The notes under the pieces were generated by a model. It made no database searches and had not been told where the DNA came from. It saw only the letters and a list, made by a program, of their open reading frames with translations. Source: Turbatrix aceti (lineage: Eukaryota > Nematoda > Chromadorea > Rhabditida > Panagrolaimidae). From it: 64,000 nt of DNA. A program made the translations under genes and the position numbers. Below, piece by piece: positions 42,832 to 53,084 of this stretch. How positions within the stretch are numbered: position 1 is the first letter of the stretch; each line of letters opens with the position of its first letter. Location of the stretch: contig OZ017769.1 of the NCBI GenBank assembly GCA_963969345.1, positions 7,443,725-7,507,724 of the forward strand, given 5' to 3'.

Positions 42832-43214
42832 GGTTTTCTGAAGCTCGATCTCAGTCATTGAACAATTTTTTACGATAAAAAACACGCCACGCGACGTTTA
42901 TCGACTATGGTAGCCTAAATGAAGTCAAAATTGCGTGCACATGGACGTACAATCAATGACGAAGCATTCAAGGTGAGAAAAAAAACAGAACCACGACAAA
43001 TGGATGGAACAGGATCCGACCCCGCATGACTTCAAAGAAAAAATTAATTTTTGGTTTTTATGCGAGAATGAATTGGTCACACAATGCCAGAAATTCCCGC
43101 GCGAAATATTTTGCGCATTCTTCTTCTTCAATAGTCGTTTTTATTGTTTCGCGTTCCTGGAATTTCCACGCTTCGCTTACTCGTTTGACCTAACAACGAA
43201 TACTGGTTCTGCAG
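42832..43214. other. Divergent promoter region
   Basis: It separates TMEM106 (minus) and the MIS12-like gene (plus), so it should serve as a shared two-way promoter of about 380 bp. A CTGCAG just before the MIS12-like ATG could be a trans-splice acceptor. Confidence 0.4.
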
Positions 43215-43957
43215 ATGTCAGGCATCGAAGAGGAGCTTTTTATCATCCGATGTCTCGGATTCAATCCCTCCGCGTTTTCGTATCAGCTGCAATCGCTCGT
43301 CGTCGAAGCCTGGGGAGAAGCACTGCAGCGGACGGTCATGCCTGTCGTCAAAGACATGACCGGCGATCGCGATCTGCAATCCACCAAACTCGCGGATTTT
43401 GAGTGTTGGGCGAATGGCGCCATCTTCAACAATGGCAAACTTATTTATTGCTGCGACAAAGTGGTGAGTTTTTGGACTTTGGGGCAGTTTTCCACCGACT
43501 TCGATTCCGGAGTCGACTCACTCAGAGTTGAGAGTCGAAGTTTATTTTTTTAAGTCCACTCCGAAGAGTTGCGACTATTTTTAAGAAAATGTATCTTTTT
43601 TGGGGTAAAATTCACCATTTTGATCAATTTTGAGTATTTCTAGTTCAAAATCCATTAATGCTAGAAATTGCTTACGTTTTTGTCTTTATTGCCACAATAT
43701 TTTATTTTTGCGCCAAAAAATACACCCGTTTGGCATTTCAGAAGGCAGCACTCATCAGAAAGCTGCGACTACCGGACAGCGTGACCGCTCCGATGGACAA
43801 AAACAAGGAGACCGTGCACAAGGACATCTCAGTCATCGAAAAAGAAGTCGAGGAGCTCGAAAGCGAAATCGTCGACCTCCGTGCGAAGATCACGCTCGCT
43901 CAAGCCGAGATTACGGACTACAAGAACGTTCTGACTGCTTTGGATGAATTGCGTTGA
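43215..43957 (+). CDS. mis-12: MIS12-like kinetochore protein
   Basis: Probable subunit of the MIS12 complex that joins centromeric chromatin to the KNL1/NDC80 microtubule-binding network. Exons 43215-43463 and 43742-43957 (phase 0); 154 residues, shorter than the 205 of human MIS12. The N-terminus (EEELFIIRCLGFNPSAFSYQ, then LQSLVVEAW) follows the MIS12 pattern of FFGFTP-x-C and an amphipathic helix. The second exon (IRKLRLPDSV, then a 55-residue coiled coil ending KNVLTALDEL) matches the RIPxNILLPEDK and coiled-coil part ending in the family's FDEL-like end. The match is by pattern only. The intron holds copy B of the dispersed repeat. It converges on the chemoreceptor gene, with 38 bp between stops. 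Confidence 0.65.
43490..43660 (-). repeat. Intronic dispersed repeat, copy B (inverted)
   Basis: Read on the minus strand it follows copy A: a TTGAACTAG/TTGAACAA word, ACTCAAAATTGAT, a TTACCCCAAAAAAGATACAT block, TTCTT, AGTCGCAACTCTTCGGAGTG, and a terminal GACTCCGGAATCG. It lies wholly in the MIS12-like intron. Confidence 0.7.
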
Positions 43958-43995
43958 TCACCCTGCCTGCCTGCCTGTTTTGCGTATGTGTGCTT

Positions 43996-46119
43996 TCATA
44001 AACCCTGCACACTTGGCGTCGCCGTCGTCGATCCTGCGAGGAGCTTATCGCTTCCCTGAAGCTGATCGAGTTGCGGGCAGTCTGTTGGTGGTCTTGATTC
44101 GGTGATGAGCGCTTGGAGCACTTTGACACGATACGGCTTGACGCTCACGACCATGAGCAGCGTGTTGAAGAAGGAGTGCAGCGTGCCGACCACCAGCAGG
44201 GTTTGGTAGATCCCTGAATTATCCGGCATGTGTCAGGTGATATTTTATGAATTTTCGTGGAATTTTTTCAAAAATTAGCTTTTACTATGAAAAGTTTTGA
44301 CCGTAAACAGTCAAAGTTAGGATTCCCTGAAATCGCTTTTTTCGCCATTTTTGGCATTAAAAAAAATTACGGCAGGGTCCATATAATTTAATATAAATTT
44401 ATAAATTACCACCTTGAAAAGTGCTTAAACACGTTTTTCCTTTTTAAATGTGATTTTCGGCATTTTTAAAGGTAACGTTATATTTTCATGTTTTTATCGG
44501 ATTTTCCATCAAAAATTGCCGTAGTTTTTTTTCTACAATGTATCCAAAACGCGATTTCCGGCTTAAGCGTAATTCTGCCAGGTGATGGATGCATTTTTTA
44601 ATTTTACGGTAAAAATTTTTCGGGGAAAAAGTTACTATTCGGCAAAATCTCTCGAAAAATTTCCAAAATGTCACAAGTGGGAGAGAGAACTTACACGCAA
44701 CGCCCCGTAGCTCGAGGTAGGCGAAGAGGGCGAACAGGCTGAACGGGAGGAACAGCGTGAAAGCCGGGATGACCAGCTGTAAAAAAACGAGTAATACAGT
44801 ATCCTTCTTTTTTTTTCTTTGTGCCGTGGGACGACAGACGACGTCACAAGTACTGCGCCGCTGTGCAAACAACAAACAAACAAAAAAAAAGTCTGGAAAC
44901 ACAAACTTTTGTCTTTTTAGCGGCTTAGAGCATTTTTAGCCCCAGGTTTAACAAAAAGCGAAAAGTATCTAAAACGAAAGTTTGGCCTTTTTGGACCCTG
45001 CAGACCACCCGGTTCACGCGAGTTTCCGTTTCACTGAACGCAAAAGCCCTCTTGAGCACACAGACGCAGCGAAACGGACCTGAAGAGTGAGAGCAATGAT
45101 GAGCTGTCGATGCAGGGCAAAAGTGCGCTCTGTCATGGCCTTGCGCCGTGCCCGCAGCTCCGTGAAGCACTTCCAGATGAGTATCCCGTCGATCGGAGCG
45201 TGGAGAAAAAATTGCAGCACGAAGGTGGCCATGAAGAGATTTGCTGCGGTGGATGTTTCGAAGGCCGTCGCCGTGCAGGACTGGTCGACGAACCAGGGAG
45301 CGATGTTGGGGTATCTCTGAAAGTTGGCTGACTGCTGGAAGGGCCCATGCTGCGGTGAATGTCGACTCACGGTAATGATAGCCTCGCTGACGACTTCTCG
45401 GTCGAGGATGGAAAACGCGTATAGCACCATGGTTGGTAGCTCGTAGAAGACGTGCAACAGCCCAAAACCGATAAACCAAGCTGCCGAGGTGACCAGCTTT
45501 CTTTTGTTTCGGACAATGTACAGCCGGTAGGTGAAAGCCATGGTCACGGACATTGCCACGCCGCCGAAAAACATCAGCGACAGGTACTAAAAAGAAAATG
45601 CTTTTAGGCACGTTTTTGGAGTAAAAAAGGTGCTTGGACTTACAAAAGGCACGACTCCACCGTAAAACCATCCTAGAGGTGACAGAATTCCCCGGCTGCA
45701 GATCACGAGCGCTGGGAAGAGGGTCAGAGGGGTGTAGAACACGGTCATGTACACGTCGAAGACGAACGAACAGAGCTGCAAGGTTTTTTGGGGTCTCAGG
45801 GGTGTTTTTTCTGCCACTGACAAAAAATTGGAAAAAAAGCGGCAGTCGATGACCAGCGGCCGTTAAATTTCAATTTCCAATTTACCCAAAAAAAAGGAAA
45901 AAAAAAACTCACGGTGATATTCAACAAGTACCACTTGTAACTACCAATTTCCGGCGGACTATGCCGGAGGATAATATAACACGCTGCAACCGTGCTGACG
46001 ACTGCGATGACGCTGTTGACACGGAGCAGCGCGAAGTACACCTCGTTGTTGTACTCGTCAAAGGTCGTCGACGCATCATCCGGACGGTGATAGTATCCAG
46101 AGTCATTTTCCGGTACCAT
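43996..46119 (-). CDS. Serpentine chemoreceptor (Srh/Str type)
   Basis: Seven-helix G-protein-coupled receptor of the nematode chemoreceptor superfamily, expected in sensory cilia. Exons in transcript order: 46119-45913, 45775-45644, 45586-45371, 45316-45080, 44776-44695 and 44213-43996; 363 residues. Helices are seen as VNSVIAVVSTVAACYIILRH, LNITV/LCSFVFDVYMTVF, YLSLMFFGGVAMSVTMAF, VTSAAWFIGFGLLHVFYELP, ANLFMATFVLQFFLHAPIDG, LIIALTLQLVIPAFTLFLPF and a last one before KPYRVKVLQAL. The sequence HRQLIIALTLQLVIPA and the final P-Y-R motif are typical of the Str superfamily, and the TM2 region resembles Srh. The start ATG is the first after an acceptor; a short upstream exon is possible. Confidence 0.85.
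44214..44694. other. Last intron of the chemoreceptor gene
   Basis: This 481-bp intron is long for the gene and A/T-rich. I see no nested gene or clear repeat in it. Confidence 0.4.
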
Positions 46120-47325
46120 GGATGCCCAGATTTGATTCAAAATCTGTAAACAGATAGGATTTTCCACAAAAAAAATGAAAAGCAACTTTCGGGGGGTTTT
46201 GTTCGTTCGCGACTGACTGCCGCAAACAAATGCAAACACCATCCGGAACGGAAAAAAAACGGATAGACTGGCCCCGAATTCTTTTGGCAGTGCTTTGGAC
46301 AAAGCAAATGACAATAAGTGGGGTCGCGGAGCAATTCTAAAGATTGCCGTCGGCCGGGGGACGTCCGTTTCACTCTACAAGAGCCCAGACCGAGTCTTTG
46401 TGGTCTAATTAAAGAGGATTAGCACCAGGCGACGTCGTGTCCACTGGGAGTTTCTGATGACTCCATGCGCGCCCGGCGTGGGCTAATCGAAGCCCTCCAA
46501 AGAAAGTGTTCACCCCTCAGGGAACAAAAAAAAAACACAGGTAGCCTCCACAAAGCCGCTGGACTGGCAAAAACAAGCATGTTGTTTTATAGGGATCCCC
46601 TACCCTCCTCACGTGCAAAAAAGTCGTTAGCTAACTTCACCCCCTTCCTTCTTCATTAACATTTGCAGCCACAGCCACAGCCACGCCTAGCCTCCTAACT
46701 TTCCCAGAGAGAGGCAAGGGGGGGTAAAAAAACAAGAGTAAGAGACACGGAAAGTGGCCATCTTTCCTTTTTCCTTCAACAGACATAAAAAATTTGTTGC
46801 ATAATCCAAGAGTGTGAGATTACGAAAAAAAGGTATGTAAGTACTCGCAGATGACAAAATAATCATGTTATCACGAACCCAACGTGATAGTTTCTGTCCA
46901 AAGGGTATGTTTAAAATATAAATGGCATTTTAGGCAAGGAATACGCCGAATTACGCTCACAGCAGTCTCTTCGGTGCAAAAGTGCATGCTTGGTGCGAAA
47001 CATTTTCACAATTTACAAAAAAAATTCAACCACATCCCATCGTGGTTTAGTATTCATCATTTGTGCGTTATCTTCATGCAATCAGGATACAAAATCATCA
47101 AACAAACGTAAAAAACGTAAAGTTAGCAAATGTGATTGCGTTACAAGACAGATTCTTCGCGAGACCCGCGCAGAGCTGGGAACTCCTGCGAGTGCGGAAT
47201 GGGAAACGATACTTCCGATCGGCAGGACTCTTGTTTGTTGTTTCCTCATTTTTTATGCGTGTTTAGTGTCTTTTTTTAATTACAGATTTATTTCTACTAA
47301 CTTGGATCGGCATTTTGCTGCATTC
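46120..47325. other. Intergenic region, no gene seen
   Basis: 1.2 kb between the divergent chemoreceptor and coiled-coil genes. It contains the word CAGCCACAGCCACAGCCACG (46668 onward), a short tandem repeat, and both promoters. The open frame 46990-47325 runs into the next gene in frame, but it lacks motifs and I treat it as untranslated. Confidence 0.45.
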
Positions 47326-48530
47326 ATGACTCTGGCTGGAAGCGCCAGCTCCAGCAGCCTCCCTGGCGTCGACGACATCGACATTGGCTCTCTCTTTGAC
47401 GATGATTCTCAAAACGATGCATTCAAAGAGGTCGACATTGATGACGCGTTGCTGAACTTTGCCTTTCCCGAGCCACCGTCGCTGGTGCAGGAACCACCGG
47501 CGTCGCCTATGATGGAACCGCCGAAGCCAACGTGAGTTTAAAAAAAAAAAGGTGTATTTTTGGTCAAAATTGTTTATTTTTTTAGGCCTAGACGACGATC
47601 GGCGATGATTACAAGATGCTCGTTTGGTGGATTCTCTCCGAAAATGCCCCAGCCTCTGCAGGACAGCGTTTTGAAGTACAACGAAGAATTGCGAGAAGAA
47701 AACCGGAAACTCAGTTCGCTTGTTGTGAGTTTTGGTTTTTTTTTGTTGATTTTTTCAGCTTTTTGAATTTTTTTAGGATGATCTCCACGGCCAAATCGAG
47801 ACACTTCATCTGGATATCGACAGCTACAAATCACTGCTTTTGAAGAATGAAAAACGCCACATGGACTCCATGTATCTCAGCCGACACGTCGAAGAGGTTT
47901 TTGCCATCGAACGCAACCTGTTTGACGGCATGAACGAATCCAGACGACAGTACCACCGCTGGCACGCCGCCTATCATCAGGTTTCGGATCTTACCCGTCG
48001 GCTACACCGTTTTTTGGCCGGTAGCGGTGTCGATGATTCCGGAGATTCGGAGAGAGAAGTCCTGGATGAACCCGCTTTTCGGAAGCTGCTGGAGAAGTTT
48101 GATGATACTGTAACGCATCTCGACAAGAAAGTACGTTTTTTTTATTGAGTGAAAAAATGTGAACTCTTTGTGAAAACTGCGATTTTAGGAACAAGAAAAT
48201 CATGTATTGCAAATGAAAATCAATGAACTGGAAGAATCCCTTAGCATGTACAAATCACACCAAAGCCTCGACGACTTTAAGCAGCACATCACCGGTTCCG
48301 TTGGTCAGAGCAACGAACAGCTGAACAAAGTCGTCACCATGCTTAGTGAACTCCGGGTAAAGCCCCCCAAACAGCCTTCTACCCCCTCCGTCTTTCGTCG
48401 TCTCTTCACGATGCGTCCCAAACTCAGCCGCACCCTCAGCATCCCGGCAATTCCTGCCACCGTCGTCGAAGAATCCGAAACAGGTGTCAATGATGACTTT
48501 GCGGATACGCGTAGTGTTAATTTTGGTTAA
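47326..48530 (+). CDS. Coiled-coil protein of unknown function
   Basis: Exons 47326-47531, 47586-47724, 47777-48130 and 48189-48530 join in phase to 346 residues. The N-terminus is acidic and Ser/Pro-rich (DDIDIGSLFDDDSQ; PEPPSLVQEPPASPMMEPPK). A basic segment (TPRRRSAMITR) leads to a coiled coil from about residue 95 (VLKYNEELREENRKLSSLV) through 150, and another near residue 235 (EQENHVLQMKINELEESLSM). The C-terminus is basic (FRRLFTMRPKLSRTLSIP) with possible phosphorylation sites. I do not recognise the family; the layout suggests a cytoskeletal, centrosomal or adaptor role. The in-frame open stretch upstream (from 46990) could extend the protein, but no motif supports it. Confidence 0.6.
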
Positions 48531-49417
48531 TTACTTTTTATCCCTAAATTTGACCGGAAATGGAAACGGACCGTGAAAAACACTGTTTTTCGTGTCCAAA
48601 TTCCTTCCCAAAATTCAAGTGTAAAGGAGGTAGACTGACTTGTTGGTGCATGTACTGTCTTTTTTTTTGTACGGGTAGCCGTTCTCCGCGGCCCCTGGGA
48701 CGTATTATTTTTATGGGATCTGTTTGATACGATGCTGCATAAACGGGATCGTCAAAAATTTCGGGGAACTCAACGCAGTTACTTTTGGGGGTGAAAGTGG
48801 CGTCAAATTCCAGTATTTTGCAGTTTATCCATTTTACAACAGTTTATACCGCACTTACGATAACTTTCGGTTTTCCACGCAGTCTGTTATGTTTTTATCG
48901 ATTCCAATTTTGTTGTAGTGGCCCCCTGTAAAACAAATGCGTGACAGGAAGCACGGATTGAACGGTCAAAACTCGAGCAATCGCGAGTGGCTAGTTGCGC
49001 ACGCATCTCCCGCTCCTGGGGCGAAAAGTCACGGCTTGGCTTTGGCTAGCTTCCTTCCTTCTCGCTCGTCGGCAACTTTGAAGTAAGTAAAAGTGCTCCA
49101 GTGTTCTTTTCGTGCACGGATCCGTCAATATCGGCTTTGTTTGGGTTTTGCCCGTGTTCGTTCGCGAGCTTGTTGTGATCATCAGTGGTTGTCTCGGAAG
49201 CGCACAGTGCTTTGGGACTGTTGCGGCGTTCATTCCGACAGACGAGCGCTCGATTGATCCGTGGCAGCGATAATCGCGTTTTTTACACAGGGTGTTTTGT
49301 TGGTTGTCGATCGAGAGAGAGAGAGAGCGAAAGTGAGCGTTATGTTAGTTATATTTTGGCCGCGTCGACGACGACTGCGAAAACGATGGCTTACAGCAGT
49401 CGTCGCGGATTCCCATC
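48531..49417. other. Intergenic region upstream of TAMM41
   Basis: Holds the 3' flank of the coiled-coil gene and the promoter of TAMM41, with a GAGAGAGAGAG run at 49313-49327. An out-of-frame ATG at 49386 (MAYSSRRGFPSW...) overlaps the start of TAMM41 and could act as an upstream open frame. Confidence 0.45.
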
Positions 49418-50719
49418 ATGGCGGCGCTCGACGAGTACCGCTCCCTGCTCGATGGACTCCCGCTCGACTCCGTCGTCTACGCGTTCGCGTACGGCTCGGG
49501 TGCAATTTCCCAGCAAGGCGCGAACACGGCGGACAAGATGGTCGACTTCATCGTCGTCACGTCCGATTCCGACGCCTTCCACGCTGCCAATCTCGCGGCT
49601 AATCCCTCACATTACTCGTCCGTGAGGTGGGTGGCTTCTGCCGAAAAGCTGGCTCTCCTGCAGCGACAATTCGGCGCTCGCGTCTTTTACAACACAAATA
49701 TTCGTGCCAACACCGGTCGACTCATCAAATACGGCGTCATCGATGTCGCCGACCTCAAAGAGGATTGCCTCGACTGGCGCTGGATCTACGTCGCCGGCCG
49801 ACTCCACAAACCGGTCCTCGACGTCATCCCGCCTCCCGACAACGTCCGCACGCACCTGGAAGTCAATCGTAAATCGGCTCTTCAGGTGAGTGGTTGGTGG
49901 GGTGCAGGGACAAAAATTCGGCTCAACTTTTACGCTGGGATGAAATTTTAGCTTGATGGGCTTTTTTAATTTTTTTTCGTCATTTATTAACTTTTTTTGC
50001 ACGCAAAACTCTTATGCCAACTTTCAATGACGCTAAAGCAGCGTTAAAAATACGATTGATGCGAAAAAACACTGAATTGCTGTTTTTTGACTCGTTTTTA
50101 GTTTTTTAGGCTCATTTTTGAGCCCAAGACCGGGCCATAATTTTTGGGCCCGCCCAGGACTTGGATGGGTGTTTTAACGGGTTTTAAAATGAAAGGAAAA
50201 ATGCAGGCGGCGCTGTTACTGATGCCGAGCACGTTTTCCTTCGAGGAACTCTACACGGGCATCGTTGCGCTCTCCTACAACGGCGACTTTCGCATGCAGT
50301 TCGGCGAGGACAAGAAGAAGGTATCCAAGATCGTCGACGGCGCCTACGACCTATTCGACGCTATCTACCGCCCCGCCCTTGCTGAAGATCCCCGGGTTGT
50401 GGTTTCCGGTTCAAAGGTGGAACACGACACCGGGACATCCACGATCCTGCACCGGCTGAATCTGCTTCCCGGCGCGGTTGCCGAAGGCCTGGACGAGCGA
50501 TTCCGGCGCTGGGATCGACGGCAGAGGGACGTCGAAGAGATGCTCTTCGCCATGGCGCATCGCCACGATGTTCGCCAGCACCTGGCGGCCGCCATTGCGG
50601 GAATTGTCCAGCACAGCTCGATCCGGCAGACTGCGAAGAACGCTCTGACCGCCGGGGTGCTCAAATCCGGTGTCTACGCATCCCAAAAGATTTTTAAGAT
50701 GCTCAGGTCCCTTCGTTAG
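49418..50719 (+). CDS. tamm41: Mitochondrial phosphatidate cytidylyltransferase TAMM41/Tam41
   Basis: Makes CDP-diacylglycerol from phosphatidic acid and CTP on the matrix side of the inner membrane, the first committed step towards cardiolipin. Exons 49418-49885 and 50207-50719 (phase 0); 326 residues. The nucleotidyltransferase start is AFAYGSGAISQQG, then MVDFIVVTSDSDAFHAANLA (the D-x-x-V-x-x-D metal region) and NPSHYS, a Tam41 hallmark. Later segments GVIDVADLKEDCLDWRWIYV, AGRLHKPV, and FEELYTGIVALSYNGDFRM with GEDKKKV are family-typical. The C-terminus has an amphipathic helix (KSGVYASQKIFKMLRSLR) that may bind the membrane. It is the upstream gene of a likely operon with PSMG4. Confidence 0.93.
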
Positions 50720-50857
50720 CCTTCTATTTGTCCCCACTGTTGTCTGTTATGTTATGGGTTTCTTTGTTGCGTGCCGTGTCGCGTTTTTCTTTTTTGTTAG
50801 TTGTTTCACGTCGAATATCGGCGAATAAAGCAGTTTTAGGCAGACACCAGCGCAGCA
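50720..50857 (+). promoter_or_regulatory. Operon-like intercistronic spacer with poly(A) and trans-splice sites
   Basis: The 138-bp gap between TAMM41 and PSMG4 has AATAAA at 50824-50829, then the acceptor CAGTTTTAG ending at 50839, and the PSMG4 ATG 18 bp later. A 3'-end signal followed at once by a splice acceptor without a donor is the layout of nematode operons that use SL trans-splicing. Confidence 0.6.
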
Positions 50858-51714
50858 ATGGCGTCGCCCTCCGGTGAAATGCAGGAGAACGCGAACGCGA
50901 CTCGGATGGCCGGCGTCAACCTCGAAGACCACATGATGAACTTCCACCTCGTCATCGACAACGAATTTGTTCATTTTCACGCGGAAGTGCCTTCTCCGGA
51001 GTGTCTTTTTCTCTGGATGGGCCAGCAGTCGACAGCGACGATGACCTACGGCCTCCTCAGGCACAGATCTGTCATCTACGGCAACCCTTCTCCCCTCAGC
51101 GCGATACAGATCAACGAATTCGTCTCAAAGCTCGCGAGATTGCTGGGACACAGACAGGTGAGTTATTTTAGTTTTGCGAGGCTTACAATTTGGCCGGAAA
51201 AAAATACGAAGGTCATTTTTCAATTAAAAATTTGGTTTTTGGATATTTTTTTGTCGGATGCATTTAATTGTTTGATCTTTAGGTAAAAATTAAAATTATT
51301 TTTGCATTTTGTAATAGAATTTTTTTGTTTTGAACAAATACTTTTAAAAAATACTGTAAAATTTTTAAAACACCAAAAAATATTTTTATAATAAAAATTT
51401 TTTTTTGTAAAATTTTTATAAAAAAAAGTGGCATAAAATTTTAGGCCGATTTTATGCCTTTTACCTTCGACTTTCGTTGACTCCCAGGTTTTATGTATGT
51501 TTATTTGCAGGTGTTCGTCTCAACCGACATCGACCAGGACTACGACGTCAAATTCTGGACCAACCTCTTCCTGGCACTCAAAGACTTTGTCATCGCCCAC
51601 CGGGAATTCTTTCGGCTGCCAGCGTCGGTCGTTGGCACGCAGCCTTCGCCGCAGGGCGCTTCCCCGCTGTCGCAGACGTCGACGGCATCCGTGACGGACT
51701 CCTCGTCCCACTGA
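50858..51714 (+). CDS. psmg4: Proteasome assembly chaperone 4 (PSMG4)
   Basis: With PSMG3 it guides assembly of the 20S proteasome alpha ring. Exons 50858-51157 and 51511-51714 (phase 0); 167 residues, longer than the human 123 because of an N-terminal extension and a Ser/Thr-rich tail. Family segments are MMNFHLVIDNEFVHFHAEV, ECLFLWMGQQ, the LARLLGHRQVFVSTDID stretch (human RLARKTNKQVFVSYNL) and FWTNLFLALKDFV. Its ATG lies 18 bp after a candidate trans-splice acceptor. The intron carries a minimal remnant of the hAT-type MITE near 51431. Confidence 0.82.
51431..51466. repeat. Minimal remnant of the CAAGGCATAAAA MITE
   Basis: GGCATAAAATTTTAGGCCGA followed by TTTTATGCC forms a short hairpin that consists of little more than the two ends of the 1806/15331 family with a GGCC core. 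It lies in the PSMG4 intron. It is likely a deletion derivative. Confidence 0.55.
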
Positions 51715-52256
51715 GCCCTCTACTGCCACACGTATCGTCGTCGTCGTCTTCATCTCGTCCCAGCAAAGTTATCTCAAGATTCTACAGGCAACAAACTCTC
51801 CCTATTGCTCATTGTTTCTTCCTGTTCAACGTGATTCACTCTCGCTTTATCATACGCGCCCTCATAATTTATTCGTTCGTCGTCTCACGAAGCACCACTT
51901 CGCTCACGCTCGCTCAATCCAATCAATCCACTTCCTTCTCACCTGACCGGCGTACAAACAAACAAACAAACTTTGTCTAATACAATTCAATTTGTCTAAA
52001 ACCTACGTGCCTTTGTATCCGCTCGCAACTACGTCTTTTTTGATGAAACGCGGTTTTCTGTGTTTTTTTCCGTTCGGGAGGCGTTCAGCGGGGATCGCGG
52101 ACATGCAAGTAATATAAAAGTTTTTATTGAAAAAATGCACGTAAAATAGACCGAGACTGATCGCGATCGTTCGCTTCGCCCTTCCGAGGATTATCTGACG
52201 TTTGTTAGCTTTTGTGTTCGTTCAGAGGTGAAACCAGAAGCCTTCAGAAACCCAAA
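51715..52256. other. Region between PSMG4 and SDHAF4
   Basis: PSMG4 3' flank and SDHAF4 upstream sequence, about 540 bp. GTCGTCGTCGTC occurs at 51737-51749 and ACAAACAAACAAAC at 51955-51970. No gene is visible. The gap is longer than usual for an operon. Confidence 0.45.
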
Positions 52257-52514
52257 ATGCTCCGGACCGTGGCATCGGTGCTCGCACAGCCCTCGCGACT
52301 CGTGGCTGTGTCGGTGAGGATGGTCTCCGTCAAAAAACCCCCGAAGGCCGGCAGAACGCCCGTTGGCGAGTTCGACGACCCGATCGAGAAGCAGGAAGAA
52401 CAACAGGGCCGCGTCCACGTCAATTCTGAAACCGGAGAGATCGGTGGCCCGCGTGGACCCGAGCCGACGCGTTTCGGAGACTGGGAACGCAAGGGAAGAG
52501 TTTCCGACTTTTGA
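52257..52514 (+). CDS. sdhaf4: Succinate dehydrogenase assembly factor 4 (SDHAF4)
   Basis: Small mitochondrial matrix chaperone (DUF1674/SDHAF4, yeast Sdh8) that binds flavinylated SDHA and promotes complex II assembly. A single exon encodes 85 residues. The first 30 residues are Arg/Ser/Val-rich with no acid residue, fitting a matrix presequence. The C-terminus carries the family signature [19 protein letters not shown] and ends SDF, compared with [23 protein letters not shown] in animals. The ATG at 52257 was chosen over the earlier frame because it starts the presequence. Confidence 0.95.
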   Translation: MLRTVASVLAQPSRLVAVSVRMVSVKKPPKAGRTPVGEFDDPIEKQEEQQGRVHVNSETGEIGGPRGPEPTRFGDWERKGRVSDF

Positions 52515-52701
52515 CTTTTTTTTCTGTTTTTGTTTTTCTTTAGGGTGTTGTACTCCGGTTTTTAATACATTATTGAATTCCATTTTGTATTGATGCTAGT
52601 TTTTATGATAAAATGTGTTTTTTGGGGCATTTTGGAATTTTTTATTTTTTTAATGCTGAAAATTTGCCCGCTCTGAACAGGGCAAAAGGGCTGAAAACCA
52701 C

Positions 52702-52774
52702 GCTTCCGTGGCTCAGTCGGTAGAGCGTTGGTCTCATAATCCAAAGGTCGTGAGTTCGAGCCTCACCGGGAGCA
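52702..52774 (+). tRNA. tRNA-Met (CAT), elongator type
   Basis: A 73-nt cloverleaf: acceptor stem GCTTCCG with CGGGAGC and discriminator A; D arm GGCTCAGTCGGTAGAGC; anticodon loop CTCATAA with anticodon CAT; T arm GTGAGTTCGAGCCTCAC. The A-box (TGGCTCAGTCGG) and B-box (GGTCGTGAGTTCGAGCC region) are good. The T-T pair closing the anticodon stem is also found in other animal elongator tRNA-Met genes. There is no intron. Four T residues follow about 11 bp downstream (CGCTTTTTG), a likely Pol III terminator. Confidence 0.93.
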
Positions 52775-53084
52775 ATCGCTTTTTGTCTTTTCACAATCTA
52801 ATTTTTTATATTGTCCGTCGTAGCCTATTTTCGGATTTGCGGTTTTTGAACTTATGCAATCCGGATTTATCCCCGATCTGACTGACAGCCGTGAACTTTC
52901 ATTTTCAATCAAATTTATCCCGCGGCGCTTGTACGAGTATCAATGTTGGGCGGGTTGTTGAGCAAGTGCACGCGAAGATTGATCATAATTTGACGGTGGA
53001 AACCGGATCGGATTTAACCTCCGTATCACCCCCGGGTTTTGCGTCACATTTTGTTGTTTCGCAAGCGCTCGCTCGAGCGCTGTC

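Noticed and set aside
46990..47325. In-frame N-terminal extension of the coiled-coil gene
   Set aside because: Open but A/T-rich with no motif, and the ATG at 47326 begins the acidic Ser-rich sequence; kept as possible leader only.
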